From Roseiarcus sp963809245 (lineage in GTDB: Bacteria > Pseudomonadota > Alphaproteobacteria > Rhizobiales > Beijerinckiaceae), in assembly GCA_963809245.1 (NCBI GenBank), contig CAWEIU010000003.1, positions 372,001-436,000 on the forward strand: a stretch of 64,000 nt of DNA. The letters run 5' to 3'. Below the pieces are notes generated by a model. The model worked only from the letters and a program-made list of their open reading frames with translations, was not told where the DNA came from and ran no database searches. The position numbers and the translations under genes are program-made. Positions 1-8,042 of the stretch are shown piece by piece. Position 1 is the first letter of the stretch, and each line of letters begins with the position of its first letter.

Positions 1-312
1 CGACGGGCCGACGAAGACGACGCCCGCCTCGCGGCACGCCTCGGCGAAATCGGCGTTCTCGCTCAAGAAGCCGTAGCCGGGATGAAGGCACTGCGCGCCG
101 ACCCGCTTCGCCAGCGCGACGATCGACTTGGCGTCGAGATAGCCCTCCGAGCCAGCGCCGATCTCGTGGGTCTCGTCGGCGAGCCGGGTGAAGCGGGCGC
201 CCCGGTCGGCGGGCGTCGCGAGCGCGATTGTCCGCATCCCCATCCGCCGCGCCGTCGCGATTATGCGGCAGGCGATCTCGCCGCGATTGGCGATGAGGAC
301 GTTGGCGAACAT
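1..312 (-). CDS. Acyl-CoA carboxylase biotin carboxylase subunit, N-terminal part (probable 3-methylcrotonyl-CoA carboxylase alpha)
   Basis: This minus-strand gene starts with ATG at 312 and leaves the window at its left edge, so only about 104 residues are visible. The protein opens MFANVLIANRGEIACRI and later reads HPGYGFLSENADFAEAC. Both are hallmark segments of the biotin carboxylase N-terminal domain of acetyl-, propionyl- and methylcrotonyl-CoA carboxylases. The family carboxylates biotin with ATP and bicarbonate, and a partner carboxyltransferase then passes the carboxyl group to an acyl-CoA. The likely partner is the carboxyltransferase at 8043-9650, on the same strand but 7.7 kb away. 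The methylcrotonyl assignment rests on that partner; a propionyl- or geranyl-CoA enzyme is not excluded by this fragment. Confidence 0.88.
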   Translation of the reverse strand, partial: MFANVLIANRGEIACRIIATARRMGMRTIALATPADRGARFTRLADETHEIGAGSEGYLDAKSIVALAKRVGAQCLHPGYGFLSENADFAEACREAGVVFVGPS

Positions 313-461
313 GGCGTCTCCTTTTCGCGGCGACGATATGGCGAAGCGCCGGCTAAGACCAGCGTCGCCAGGAGTTTGTGCGGGCTTTTCGCAAAGCAAC
401 TCTTGCCGCCATTCCCTCAGCGGCCTAGGGATGCGGCGACAACCGTTCGGGAGGAACAGCA

Positions 462-1439
462 GTGACAGAGGCAGATGCGAAGACAGCCGCCATAGGCCGA
501 ACCGGCCTCATGGTCACCAAGCTCGGCTTCGGCGCGGCGGGCCTCGGCGACATGCCCGACACCTACGGCTACCGCGTCAATGAGGAACAAGCCAAGGCCA
601 CGGTGCGGGCCATCTTCGAGGGGCCGGCGAACTACATCGACACCTCGCGCATTTACGGCATGGGGCGGAGCGAGGAGCGCATTGGCGCCGCCATTCGCGA
701 GCGCGGCGGCCTTCCCAAGGGCTTCCTCGTCTCGACCAAGCTCGACCGCGATCCAAAGACCAATGTTTTCGACGCCGTGCAGGCCCGCCGCTCGCTCGAG
801 CAGAGCCTCGCCGCCCTGGGGTTGGAGCGGATCGACCTGATGCACCTGCACGACCCCGAGCATTCGCGCTCGCAGGCGGAGACCACCAGCCGCGAGGGCG
901 CCTTGGGCGAACTCTTCCGCATGAAGGAGGAAGGGCTGGTGACGGCGGTCGGTCTGGCGGCTGGCCCAGTCTCGATGATGACGCCGCTGCTGCGCGACTG
1001 GGATTTCGACGTCCTGATCACGCACAACCGCTTCACGCTCGCCAATCGCAACGCGGAGCCGATGCTGAATTTGGCGCAATCGCGCGGCATCGCCGTCCTC
1101 AACGCGGCGCCCTACGCCGGCGGCGTGCTCGCCAAGGGCACGGCCGAATATCCGCGCTACGTCTATCAGGAATCCTCCGACGCCGCGCTCGACCCCATTC
1201 GACGCATCGAGGCGATCTGCGCGCGCTACGGCGTGCCCCCCGGCGCCGCGGCGCTGCAGTTCTCCATGCGCGACCCGCGCGTCGCCTCGACGATCTGCGG
1301 CGTCGGCGAAGTGGGACACGTCCAAAAGACCTACGAATGGGCGCGCTTCCCCATCCCCGAGGCGATGTGGGACGAATTGATGGCGCTGCCGGCGGCGATG
1401 GACGATCCCGAGGCGACGCGCGACTACAAGCCGGGCTGA
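462..1439 (+). CDS. Aldo/keto reductase
   Basis: A 325-residue NAD(P)H-dependent oxidoreductase of the aldo/keto reductase (AKR) superfamily, a single TIM barrel of normal length. The GTG start at 462 is chosen because GGGAGG (449-454) sits 7 bases upstream. The segment NYIDTSRIYGMGRSEERIG carries the expected catalytic Asp and Tyr, a Lys follows in LVSTKLDRD, and LMHLHD gives the active-site His region. The overall pattern resembles the aldose-dehydrogenase/pyridoxal-dehydrogenase branch, but the substrate cannot be read from sequence. It is transcribed divergently from the biotin carboxylase gene across a 149-bp gap. A diverged copy of its last ~25 bases and following sequence lies at 4193-4238. 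Confidence 0.9.
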   Translation: MTEADAKTAAIGRTGLMVTKLGFGAAGLGDMPDTYGYRVNEEQAKATVRAIFEGPANYIDTSRIYGMGRSEERIGAAIRERGGLPKGFLVSTKLDRDPKTNVFDAVQARRSLEQSLAALGLERIDLMHLHDPEHSRSQAETTSREGALGELFRMKEEGLVTAVGLAAGPVSMMTPLLRDWDFDVLITHNRFTLANRNAEPMLNLAQSRGIAVLNAAPYAGGVLAKGTAEYPRYVYQESSDAALDPIRRIEAICARYGVPPGAAALQFSMRDPRVASTICGVGEVGHVQKTYEWARFPIPEAMWDELMALPAAMDDPEATRDYKPG

Positions 1440-1607
1440 GTGGAATTCAAACGCCTGGCGTCCGCGAGGAGGCCGCTGCTTGCGAACCAAAGGCGACCTT
1501 CGGAGGCGTCGAGAATCCGAACGTCGCCGCTTTTCCGTCTAGACCATCACCAAAGAGGCCCCGTGAAGACCATAATCGTCCAGTATTGACGACGCGCCCA
1601 TCGTGAC

Positions 1608-1621
1608 GCTCGACGTCGAGC
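1608..1621. promoter_or_regulatory. Perfect 14-bp palindrome upstream of the GH15 gene
   Basis: The sequence GCTCGACGTCGAGC is a perfect palindrome ending 19 bases before the GH15 start codon, just ahead of the GCGGAGG ribosome-binding region. It could be an operator or a small hairpin affecting initiation. There is no second copy or adjacent regulator gene to support either reading, and a 14-bp GC-rich palindrome can occur by chance here. Confidence 0.25.
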
Positions 1622-1640
1622 GAGCGGAGGATGCGAGACC

Positions 1641-3461
1641 ATGGGCTATAAGCCGATCGAGTCTTACGGGGTCATAGGCGACCTGCATACAATTGCTCTG
1701 GTCGGTACCGACGGGTCGATCGACTGGTGCTGCATGCCCCACTTCGACTCGCCGAGCGTTTTCGCGGCGATCCTCGACGACCAAAAAGGCGGGTCGTTCC
1801 GCATCGCGAGCCTATCCGCGACGCAACACAAACAGATGTACATGCCTGACAGCAACGTTCTGCTGACGCGCTTTCTCAGCGACGAGGGCGTCGGCGAGGT
1901 CGTTGACTTCATGCCGATCCAGGCCCCGCGCGCGGCCAGGAAGATTCACGAAATCGTCCGAGTGGTAAGGGCCGTGCGCGGATCGGTCCGCTTCCGCCTC
2001 GACTGCCGGCCAGCGTTCGACTTCGCGCGCCGGCCCCATCAGGTGGTCTTGGAGGGCCGGGGAGCGGTCTTCGAGGCGCAAGGCATGAAAGTCTCGCTGA
2101 TCAGCCGCTTCCCGCTGGCTAGGCAGGGCGATGGCGTTGCCGCCGAGTTCGTCCTCAACCCCGGCGAGACAACGACCTTCATCCTCCGCCAGGCGGAGGA
2201 GCACAGCTACGACATCGATCATGATGGCGACCTGCTCGAGGCGCGGCTGGTCGGCACGGAGGCCCTGACGCAGACCCTGGCCTTTTGGCGGCAGTGGCTG
2301 AGGAAGTGCAACTACTCAGGTCGCTGGCGCGAGATCGTCCACCGCTCGGCGTTGGTGCTCAAGCTGCTGACGTTCGCGCCGACTGGCGCGATCGTCGCGG
2401 CCCCAACCTGCGGGCTGCCGGAAGAGATCGGCGGGGTGCGCAACTGGGACTATCGCTATACCTGGGTGCGCGACGCCGCTTTCACCATTTACGCCTTCCT
2501 GCGCCTGGGGCTGACGTCGGAGGCAGAGCAGTTCATGGGCTGGTTGGAGCAACGAGCGCTCGAGGGCGCCCGCGGCGGCCCATTGCAGACCATGTATCGC
2601 ATCGGAGGCGGTCACGAGCTGCCCGAGGAGATTCTCAGCCATCTCGACGGCTACCGCGGCTCCCGCCCAGTCCGAATCGGCAACGCCGCTTCCGAGCAGC
2701 TGCAACTGGACATCTATGGCGAGCTGATGGATTCCGTCTACATGTACGATAAGTACGGGACGCCGATCGCCTACGACTTCTGGCGCCACCTAACCCGGAT
2801 GCTCGACTGGGTGGCGAACAACTGGGAGCGGCCCGACGACGGCATCTGGGAGGTGCGCGGCGGACAAAGGCAGTTCGTCTACTCCAAGGTGCAATGCTGG
2901 GTGGCGCTGGACCGAGCGATCCGCCTCGCGCAAAAGCGGAGCCTGCCGCTGGACCGCCCCCGCCTGGGCGCCGAGCGCGACCGCATTTACCAGACCATCA
3001 TGACACGCGGTTGGAACGCGGAACGGCAGTCCTTCGTGCAGCACTTCGACACCGATGCGGTGGACGCGTCCAACCTGATCATGCCGCTCGTCCTCTTCCT
3101 GTCGCCGACCGACCCTCGGATGCGCGGGACGTTAGACCGGACCATGGCGGAGCTTGTCTCCGACAGCTTGGTGCGCCGCTATGAGATCGGCAAGGGCGCG
3201 CGCGATGGCCTTACCGGGAGCGAGGGCACGTTCAACATGTGCACGTTCTGGCTGGTGGAGGCGTTGGCCCGAGCAGGCCGCGCCCAGGAGGCGCGTTTCA
3301 TTTTCGACAAGATGCTGACCTACGCCAACCACCTCGGTCTTTACGCCGAGGAGACGGGCCCGTGTGGCGAGGCGCTCGGCAATTTCCCGCAGGCGTTCAC
3401 TCACATCGGGCTGATCAGCGCAGCGTTCAATCTGGACCGCCGGCTCGACGCGGCGCATTGA
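1641..3461 (+). CDS. Glycoside hydrolase family 15 protein (glucoamylase/trehalase-like)
   Basis: A 606-residue protein of the bacterial GH15 family, which hydrolyses alpha-glucosidic bonds in maltooligosaccharides, starch-like glucans or trehalose with inversion. The N-terminal beta-sandwich opens with IESYGVIGDLHTIALVG and DGSIDWCCMPHFDSPS, typical of this family. The (alpha/alpha)6 catalytic barrel contains NWDYRYTWVRDAAFTIYAF near residue 268 and GSEGTFNMCTFWLVEAL near residue 528, the regions that hold the general acid and base glutamates. No signal peptide is seen, so it should be cytoplasmic. The ATG at 1641 follows GCGGAGG. The HEAT-repeat gene starts 13 bp downstream, so the two are probably co-transcribed. 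Trehalase and glucoamylase activity cannot be told apart by eye. Confidence 0.9.
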   Translation: MGYKPIESYGVIGDLHTIALVGTDGSIDWCCMPHFDSPSVFAAILDDQKGGSFRIASLSATQHKQMYMPDSNVLLTRFLSDEGVGEVVDFMPIQAPRAARKIHEIVRVVRAVRGSVRFRLDCRPAFDFARRPHQVVLEGRGAVFEAQGMKVSLISRFPLARQGDGVAAEFVLNPGETTTFILRQAEEHSYDIDHDGDLLEARLVGTEALTQTLAFWRQWLRKCNYSGRWREIVHRSALVLKLLTFAPTGAIVAAPTCGLPEEIGGVRNWDYRYTWVRDAAFTIYAFLRLGLTSEAEQFMGWLEQRALEGARGGPLQTMYRIGGGHELPEEILSHLDGYRGSRPVRIGNAASEQLQLDIYGELMDSVYMYDKYGTPIAYDFWRHLTRMLDWVANNWERPDDGIWEVRGGQRQFVYSKVQCWVALDRAIRLAQKRSLPLDRPRLGAERDRIYQTIMTRGWNAERQSFVQHFDTDAVDASNLIMPLVLFLSPTDPRMRGTLDRTMAELVSDSLVRRYEIGKGARDGLTGSEGTFNMCTFWLVEALARAGRAQEARFIFDKMLTYANHLGLYAEETGPCGEALGNFPQAFTHIGLISAAFNLDRRLDAAH

Positions 3462-3474
3462 GCGGGATCGGACT

Positions 3475-3969
3475 ATGAGTGCGCAAGGCGCCTACCTTGG
3501 GACTTCCACCGCCGACTGGGTGGGCGCGCTATCGAGCGGCGATCCACTGCAGCGCCGCCTCGCGGCATACGCCTTGGGCGAGATCGGCCCGGCGGCAAGC
3601 GAGGTCGCGTCCAACCTCGCCACGGCCCTCGCGGACCCGGTCGGGTTCGTGCGCGTCTGGGCGGCGGCGGCCCTGGCCCAGGTGGCGCCGTCGCGCGGGG
3701 AGTCCCTCGCTGTCCTCATCGCGGAGTTGGACAATGAACTTGCGTTCGTGCGCAGCTTGGCGGCTTGGCATCTCGGCCGCCTCGGTCCGGTCCTTCCCGG
3801 AATCGACCAAGCCCTTCTCCCCCTTCGACGGCTGGCGGACGACAGGGATCCGAGCGTGCGTGCGGAGGCCGCACTGGTGCTGGGGATGCTCGAAGAAAGC
3901 GGCGCCCCGCCGCCGGAGTTGAAGTTCCTCGCCCGGGACGGGACAAGCCGCCTCGCGCCCAGAGTGTGA
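3475..3969 (+). CDS. HEAT-repeat protein
   Basis: A 164-residue all-helical protein with about four HEAT repeats, seen as recurring pairs such as QRRLAAYALGEIGPAA, VRVWAAAALAQVAP, VRSLAAWHLGRLGP and VRAEAALVLGMLEE. HEAT repeats form a curved scaffold for protein binding and give no catalytic function. It begins 13 bp after the GH15 stop codon, which suggests an operon and a possible role as a partner of that enzyme (inference). No signal peptide or membrane segment is visible. It ends at 3969, shortly before the mosaic remnant region. Confidence 0.75.
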   Translation: MSAQGAYLGTSTADWVGALSSGDPLQRRLAAYALGEIGPAASEVASNLATALADPVGFVRVWAAAALAQVAPSRGESLAVLIAELDNELAFVRSLAAWHLGRLGPVLPGIDQALLPLRRLADDRDPSVRAEAALVLGMLEESGAPPPELKFLARDGTSRLAPRV

Positions 3970-4070
3970 TTTTGGGAGACCCTGCGCGATGAGGTCGTCA
4001 AAAGTCACGTCCCCGCCAGCGGCGCGGGCGACGGCCTTGCCCTATGCGTCGAAGTCCATCCCCTCGCCCC

Positions 4071-4194
4071 TCACATCCGGAACACCCCGAACCGCGTCGG
4101 CTCGATCGGCGCGTTGAAGCAGGCGGAGAAGGCGAGGCTCAGAGCGCGGCGTGTTTCGGACGGCGCGATGATCCCATCGTCCCAAAGGCGCGCG
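4071..4194. repeat. 124-bp direct repeat, copy 1 (duplicated end of the carboxyltransferase gene)
   Basis: By eye this stretch is identical to 8043-8166, the last ~41 codons and stop codon of the minus-strand carboxyltransferase gene, and in the same orientation. Identity breaks at 4195/8167. The two copies bound a segment of about 3.85 kb containing the nitrilase-family gene and both insertion sequences. Perfect identity implies a recent duplication or ongoing recombination. Confidence 0.93.
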
Positions 4195-4238
4195 CGACGC
4201 ACGACTACAAGCCGGGCCGGGTGGGTAAATTCGAATGC
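4193..4238 (+). pseudogene. Remnant of the 3' end of an aldo/keto reductase gene
   Basis: The run GCGACGCACGACTACAAGCC at 4195-4214 and the ~25 bases after it match the end of the aldo/keto reductase at about 1417-1460 with several mismatches and a small indel. The codons for ATRDYKPG are recognisable. The stop codon TGA is changed to CGG and no upstream coding sequence remains. The divergence suggests it came from a paralogous locus rather than from the local gene. Confidence 0.6.
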
Positions 4239-4306
4239 TTCGTCAGCCGACGGTGACGGCTGCGGGTGGACGGGGTACGCTGTGTGGTAAACTGCCAGAG
4301 ATCAAA

Positions 4307-5233
4307 ATGGCGCAAGAAACCCTAACCGCAGCCACATGCCAGTTTCCGACGAGTTCGAACATCGGTATCAATCTGGGCTACGTCCTCGAGCAGATGCGGA
4401 CCGCAAAGGATCTTGGAGCCGACGTCGCGCACTTCCCGGAAGCTTGTCTGTCGGGATATGCGGGAACGGATATGCCATCGCATGACGGCTTCGACTGGCC
4501 TCGTCTCACCGCGGCTGTTCACGACGTTCTGGCGCTTGCTGGAAGATTGCATCTATGGGTGGTGCTCGGGTCAGCGCATCGACTCACCGATCCGAACAAG
4601 CCCCACAACAGCCTCTACATTATCGATGACCAGGGACGACTCATAGACCGTTACGACAAGCGGTTTTGTTCAGGCGATGTTACAGGTGCAACTGGCGATC
4701 TCGCGCACTACTCGCCTGGCGATCACTTCAGCGTCTTCGAGATCAAAGGCACTCGCTGCGGCGCGCTCATATGTGCGGACTGTCGATACCCCGAGCTCTA
4801 TCGCCAATATCAGCGCCGAGGCGTCGCCCTGGTCTTTCACTCGTTTCATTCAGGCCACATAGACGCAGACGACTTTGCAGCCAGGGAGGCCATGGTTGGC
4901 GGCGAGAATTTTCGTCTCAATCCCGCTACGACGTTGCCCGGCATCACGCAACCCGCCATGATGCATGCTGCCGCCGGAAGCAACCACCTTTGGATTAGCT
5001 GCCCGAACTCTTCAGCGCCACGGAGTTGCTGGCCGAGCTTCTTTGTCCGACCCGACGGCGTGGTGACCGGTCGGCTCGAACTGCATGAAGCTGCGGTGCT
5101 GATATCGCATGTGGACCCGACGGCCAGGTTTTATGACTCCACCGCCGCGTGGCGGCAGCGTGCGATGGATGGCGTCCTGCACAGCGGCAGCCCCGTTCGG
5201 GATGCCCGCTCCGAGGACAGAACCATGGTATAG
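4307..5233 (+). CDS. Carbon-nitrogen hydrolase (nitrilase superfamily)
   Basis: A 308-residue member of the nitrilase/amidase superfamily, which hydrolyses nitriles, amides or carbamoyl groups through a Cys-Glu-Lys triad. The triad is visible: Glu45 in HFPEACLSG, Lys118 in DRYDKRFC and Cys156 in LICADCRYPEL. ATG at 4307 is preferred because MAQETLTAATCQFPTS matches the usual start of the fold; an in-frame ATG at 4235 would add 24 residues from the remnant region. Base composition is visibly less GC-rich than flanking genes, and the gene lies between 124-bp direct repeats beside two insertion sequences, so acquisition by transfer is likely. The substrate is unknown. Confidence 0.85.
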   Translation: MAQETLTAATCQFPTSSNIGINLGYVLEQMRTAKDLGADVAHFPEACLSGYAGTDMPSHDGFDWPRLTAAVHDVLALAGRLHLWVVLGSAHRLTDPNKPHNSLYIIDDQGRLIDRYDKRFCSGDVTGATGDLAHYSPGDHFSVFEIKGTRCGALICADCRYPELYRQYQRRGVALVFHSFHSGHIDADDFAAREAMVGGENFRLNPATTLPGITQPAMMHAAAGSNHLWISCPNSSAPRSCWPSFFVRPDGVVTGRLELHEAAVLISHVDPTARFYDSTAAWRQRAMDGVLHSGSPVRDARSEDRTMV

Positions 5234-5331
5234 GCTTGTCCGCACCGGGCGTCCGCTCCGCTGTTTCCCCGTCGAGGACAAGGCGACTGCGTTGCTCTGA
5301 AGGCGCCGTTATTGTGCGGGCGCTGAGCCTA

Positions 5332-6389
5332 GAGCGGGCTGCTCTTGGCTTGAATCGGAGGGGGGATTCCCGAATCGGCTTTGATTTGATTTCAACGTGC
5401 TGGCTGGGCGGAGGGGGCCAGCCGGCATGCCGAAAGCCTATTCGCAAGATCTTCGGGACCGGGTGATCGACGCGGTGGTGAGAGGAGGGATGAGCCGCCG
5501 CGCGGCGGCTCGGCGCTTCGGCGTCAGCGAATCCATAGCCGTCAAATGGCTCGAGCGGTTGGAGCGGCATGGCTCGCGGGAGCGCGTCGGGCACGGCGGC
5601 CATCGGGCCTCCAAGCTCATGCCGCATCGAGAATTCCTCGAAGCGGCGCGCGCCGAGAAGTCCGACACCACGCTGCAAGCTCTTTGTGATCGTCTTCTGG
5701 CCGAGCGCGGCGTCAAAGCCGACACCGGAATGATGAGCCGGTTCTTTCGGCGGATCGGCGTCACTTTTAAAAAAAGACCCTCGTCGCGCGCGAACAGGAC
5801 CGCCGCGACATCAGCCGCCATCGCGCGCGCTGGCGCGCCCATCAGGGGCTCATCGACCCCAGGCGTCTCGTCTTCATCGACGAGACCTGGACGAAGACCA
5901 ATATGACCCGCCTGCGCGGCTGGGCTCCAAAGGGAAAGCAACTCATCGACAAGGTCCCGCACGGACACTGGACGACCGCGACGTTTCTGGCCGCCTTGCG
6001 CAGCGACCGCATCGAAGCGCCCTGCCTGTTCGACGGCCCGATCAACGGCGAACGCTTCCACGCCTATGTCGAGCAGCTCCTCGTCCCGACGCTCAAGCCA
6101 GGCGACGTCGTGATCCTCGACAATCTCGGCTCCCACAAGGGAAAGGCCGTCCGCCGCGCGATCCGCCAGGCCGGCGCTCGACTGCTGTTCCTGCCAAAAT
6201 ACTCGCCCGACCTGAACCCGATCGAGCAGGTCTTCGCCAAGTTCAAGACCTTGCTGCGAAAGGCCGGCGCTCGAACCTACGAGGCCGTCTCGGAGGACTC
6301 CGCAAACATTCTCACCAAATATCCACCCGAAGAATGCGCCGCGTACCTCAGAAACGCAGGATATGCGTAATGCCAAATGCAGCACGCTC
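5332..6389 (+). mobile_element. IS630-family insertion sequence with TA target duplication
   Basis: An element of about 1.06 kb bounded by imperfect inverted repeats: GAGCGGGCTGCTCTTGGCTT at the left end and GAGCGTGCTGCATTTGGCAT read inward from the right end, matching at about 16 of 20 positions. Each end abuts a TA dinucleotide (5330-5331 and 6390-6391), the target duplication expected for IS630. It carries one transposase gene split by a -1 frameshift. Its right end coincides with the CTAG target of the adjoining IS701-like element. Confidence 0.87.
5427..6370 (+). CDS. IS630-family transposase, expressed by -1 frameshifting
   Basis: The first frame starts at ATG 5427 (MPKAYSQDLRDRVIDAV) with a helix-turn-helix region (RRAAARRFGVSESIAVKWL) and runs to a stop at 5904-5906. 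The second, in the -1 frame, continues to 6370. The shift lies at a run of seven A bases at about 5769-5775, after which the -1 frame reads KTLVAREQDRR and LVFIDETWTKT. The DDE triad is complete across the fusion: Asp in FIDET, Asp in VILDNLGSHKG and Glu in SPDLNPIEQVFAKFK. Frameshifting at poly-A is known for IS630 elements, so the split is probably programmed. A plain inactivating mutation is the alternative. Confidence 0.88.
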
Positions 6390-6392
6390 TAG

Positions 6393-7831
6393 TACTACAG
6401 TTGCATTTGAAGGCGGCCACGTTTTCGATAGTGGGCTTCGGCGGCGTGCGCCTGATGGCGTCGCCGCCAGAGCGACCAGGCGAGGACGAAGGGCCTGGCG
6501 GAGCGGCGCGGCAGGAGCGTTCGGGCGATGAGGGTCCGGATTTCGGGGACGGACGGGACGAGACACTTGAGGCGTTGAAGGCGGTTCAAGCCGCCGCCGC
6601 GCGCGCCGGACTCGTTTCGTTCGCTTTGCCAGACGCCGAGCGCCTAAGATCGGCCGCCAGTTTGGCGAGGAAGGCGGCGGCGGCCATGACGAGCGTCATG
6701 TGGCGATGCCAGCCGTGCCAGGAGCGCGCCTCGCAATGGTCGAGGCCGAGATCGCTCTTGGCGCGCTCGAAACACTCCTCGATCGTCCAGCGCAGGCCCG
6801 CCGCGCCGGCGAGCTCCGCGAGGGCGGCGCCCATAGGCGCGAAGACGAGATAATAGGCCAGCTTATCCGGCTCCTTGAGGTTGCGGCGCAGCAGCAGCCC
6901 GCGCTCGAAGCCTTCGTCGGACGCCCGCGGCAACGCGACGCGCGCCCAGTCGTAGAGCCTGAGGCCTTTCGCGCCTTCGCCGGCGGCGAGCGTCGTCCAG
7001 GCTTCGGCGGGCAGCGTCTCGGCGATCGTCTTCGGGTCGGTCTCGACGAGCCCCTCGCGCGTCCACGAGCGGATCGGCTGGTTGGAGCGGACCGCCAGCA
7101 CGTATGGCTGGCGGCGCTCTTCGAGCATGTGGCGCAGACGGAAGTCGCCGCCGTAGAGCGCGTCCGCCAGCACCCACCGGCAGGGCGCGCCGGCGTCGAG
7201 CGCCGAGCCGATCAGTTCGCGCGCCATCGCGATCTTGGTGGCGAAGGCGATCTGCGGCGGCACATGCGCCTTCGCCCGACGGTCCGCCGCGCTCGCCCAG
7301 CTTTCCGGAAGGTAGAGCCGGCGATCGATCAGCGCCTGCCCGACCCGGCTCGCATAGGCCAGGAACACGCCCACTTGCGCGTTTTCGATGCGGCCCGCGG
7401 TCCCCGAATACTGCCGCGCCACCCCGACCGACCGGTCGCCCTTCTTGAGGAACCCGGTCTCGTCGACCACCAGCACGCCGTCCGGGTCGCCGAGCGCCTC
7501 GAAGACATAGCCGCGCACGCGATCGCGCAAGGCGTCCGCCGACCATGCGCTGCGCCCGAGCAGCGACTGCATGCGATAGGGCCCCGCGAGTCCCGCCTGT
7601 TCGGCCATCAGCCAGCCGGTCTTGCGCTCGACCCCCGACAACAGGCCGTCGAGGAACGCCCCGGCCGTCTCCCGCGTCTCCGCGCGAGCGAAGACGCTCC
7701 CCAGGCGCCCCTTCAGCCGCTCAAGCTCCGCGTCCCACTCCAGCAGCGTCCCCGTCCAATCCGACACCATGATCCACCCTCCCAGTCACGGGGAGTGAAT
7801 CACGACTGATCATGACATGCAACTGTAGCAC
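6393..7831 (-). mobile_element. IS701-like insertion sequence with CTAG target duplication
   Basis: An element of about 1.44 kb. The left end reads TACTACAGTTGCAT, and the right end, read inward, reads GTGCTACAGTTGCAT. The core CTACAGTTGCAT is perfect with a one-base slip at the tip. CTAG flanks both sides (6389-6392 and 7832-7835), matching the 4-bp YTAR-type duplication of IS701 elements. The left CTAG includes the TA that forms the right boundary of the IS630 element, so this copy landed exactly at the IS630 end. It carries one intact transposase gene. Confidence 0.83.
6586..7770 (-). CDS. IS701-like DDE transposase
   Basis: A 394-residue transposase with an RNase H-like catalytic core. 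The first Asp is in VLVVDETGFLKKGDRSVG, the second in WVLADALYGGDF, and the Glu is in WTIEECFERAKSDLGLDHCE. The motif spacing and the DETGFLKKG signature are those of the IS701 family. The start ATG at 7770 lies ~60 bp inside the right terminal repeat. The reading frame is intact, so the element could be active. It faces away from the IS630 transposase. Confidence 0.9.
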   Translation of the reverse strand: MVSDWTGTLLEWDAELERLKGRLGSVFARAETRETAGAFLDGLLSGVERKTGWLMAEQAGLAGPYRMQSLLGRSAWSADALRDRVRGYVFEALGDPDGVLVVDETGFLKKGDRSVGVARQYSGTAGRIENAQVGVFLAYASRVGQALIDRRLYLPESWASAADRRAKAHVPPQIAFATKIAMARELIGSALDAGAPCRWVLADALYGGDFRLRHMLEERRQPYVLAVRSNQPIRSWTREGLVETDPKTIAETLPAEAWTTLAAGEGAKGLRLYDWARVALPRASDEGFERGLLLRRNLKEPDKLAYYLVFAPMGAALAELAGAAGLRWTIEECFERAKSDLGLDHCEARSWHGWHRHMTLVMAAAAFLAKLAADLRRSASGKANETSPARAAAA

Positions 7832-7873
7832 CTAGAGCTTTTTGCTTTCTGGTTGACGCAGCGCGGACCCGTC

Positions 7874-7957
7874 CCTTCTCCCCGCGCGCGGGGAGAAGGC
7901 TAGGATGAGGGGCTTGGTGAGTAGCCGCAAGCCTCCGGCCAACCACCAAGCCCCTCA
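7874..7957. repeat. Intergenic palindromic repeat beyond the carboxyltransferase stop
   Basis: Two nested structures are visible. A perfect 26-bp palindrome covers 7874-7899 (arms CCTTCTCCCC and GGGGAGAAGG around GCGCGC). A 14-bp inverted repeat follows (TGAGGGGCTTGGTG at 7906-7919, complement at 7944-7957). Similar CTCTCCCC text continues to about 8020. Such blocks are common dispersed intergenic elements in Hyphomicrobiales. Being downstream of the carboxyltransferase gene, it may also end or stabilise that transcript. Confidence 0.65.
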
Positions 7958-8042
7958 CCCCGGCCCTCTCCCCCGCAAACGCATCGCGTTTGTCGGGCGC
8001 GAGCGGGGAGAGGGAGAGGGCGCGTCTTCATCCCGTCACCTG

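Larger units (their letters stand above)
3970..4306. other. Gene-free mosaic region holding two remnants
   Basis: No intact gene is seen in these 337 bases. The first ~100 bases have no recognisable content. They are followed by a perfect 124-bp copy of the 3' end of the carboxyltransferase gene (4071-4194), then an aldo/keto reductase-like tail (4193-4238), then ~70 bases leading to the nitrilase-family gene. The patch reads as a recombination junction rather than as a promoter region that evolved in place. Confidence 0.7.
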
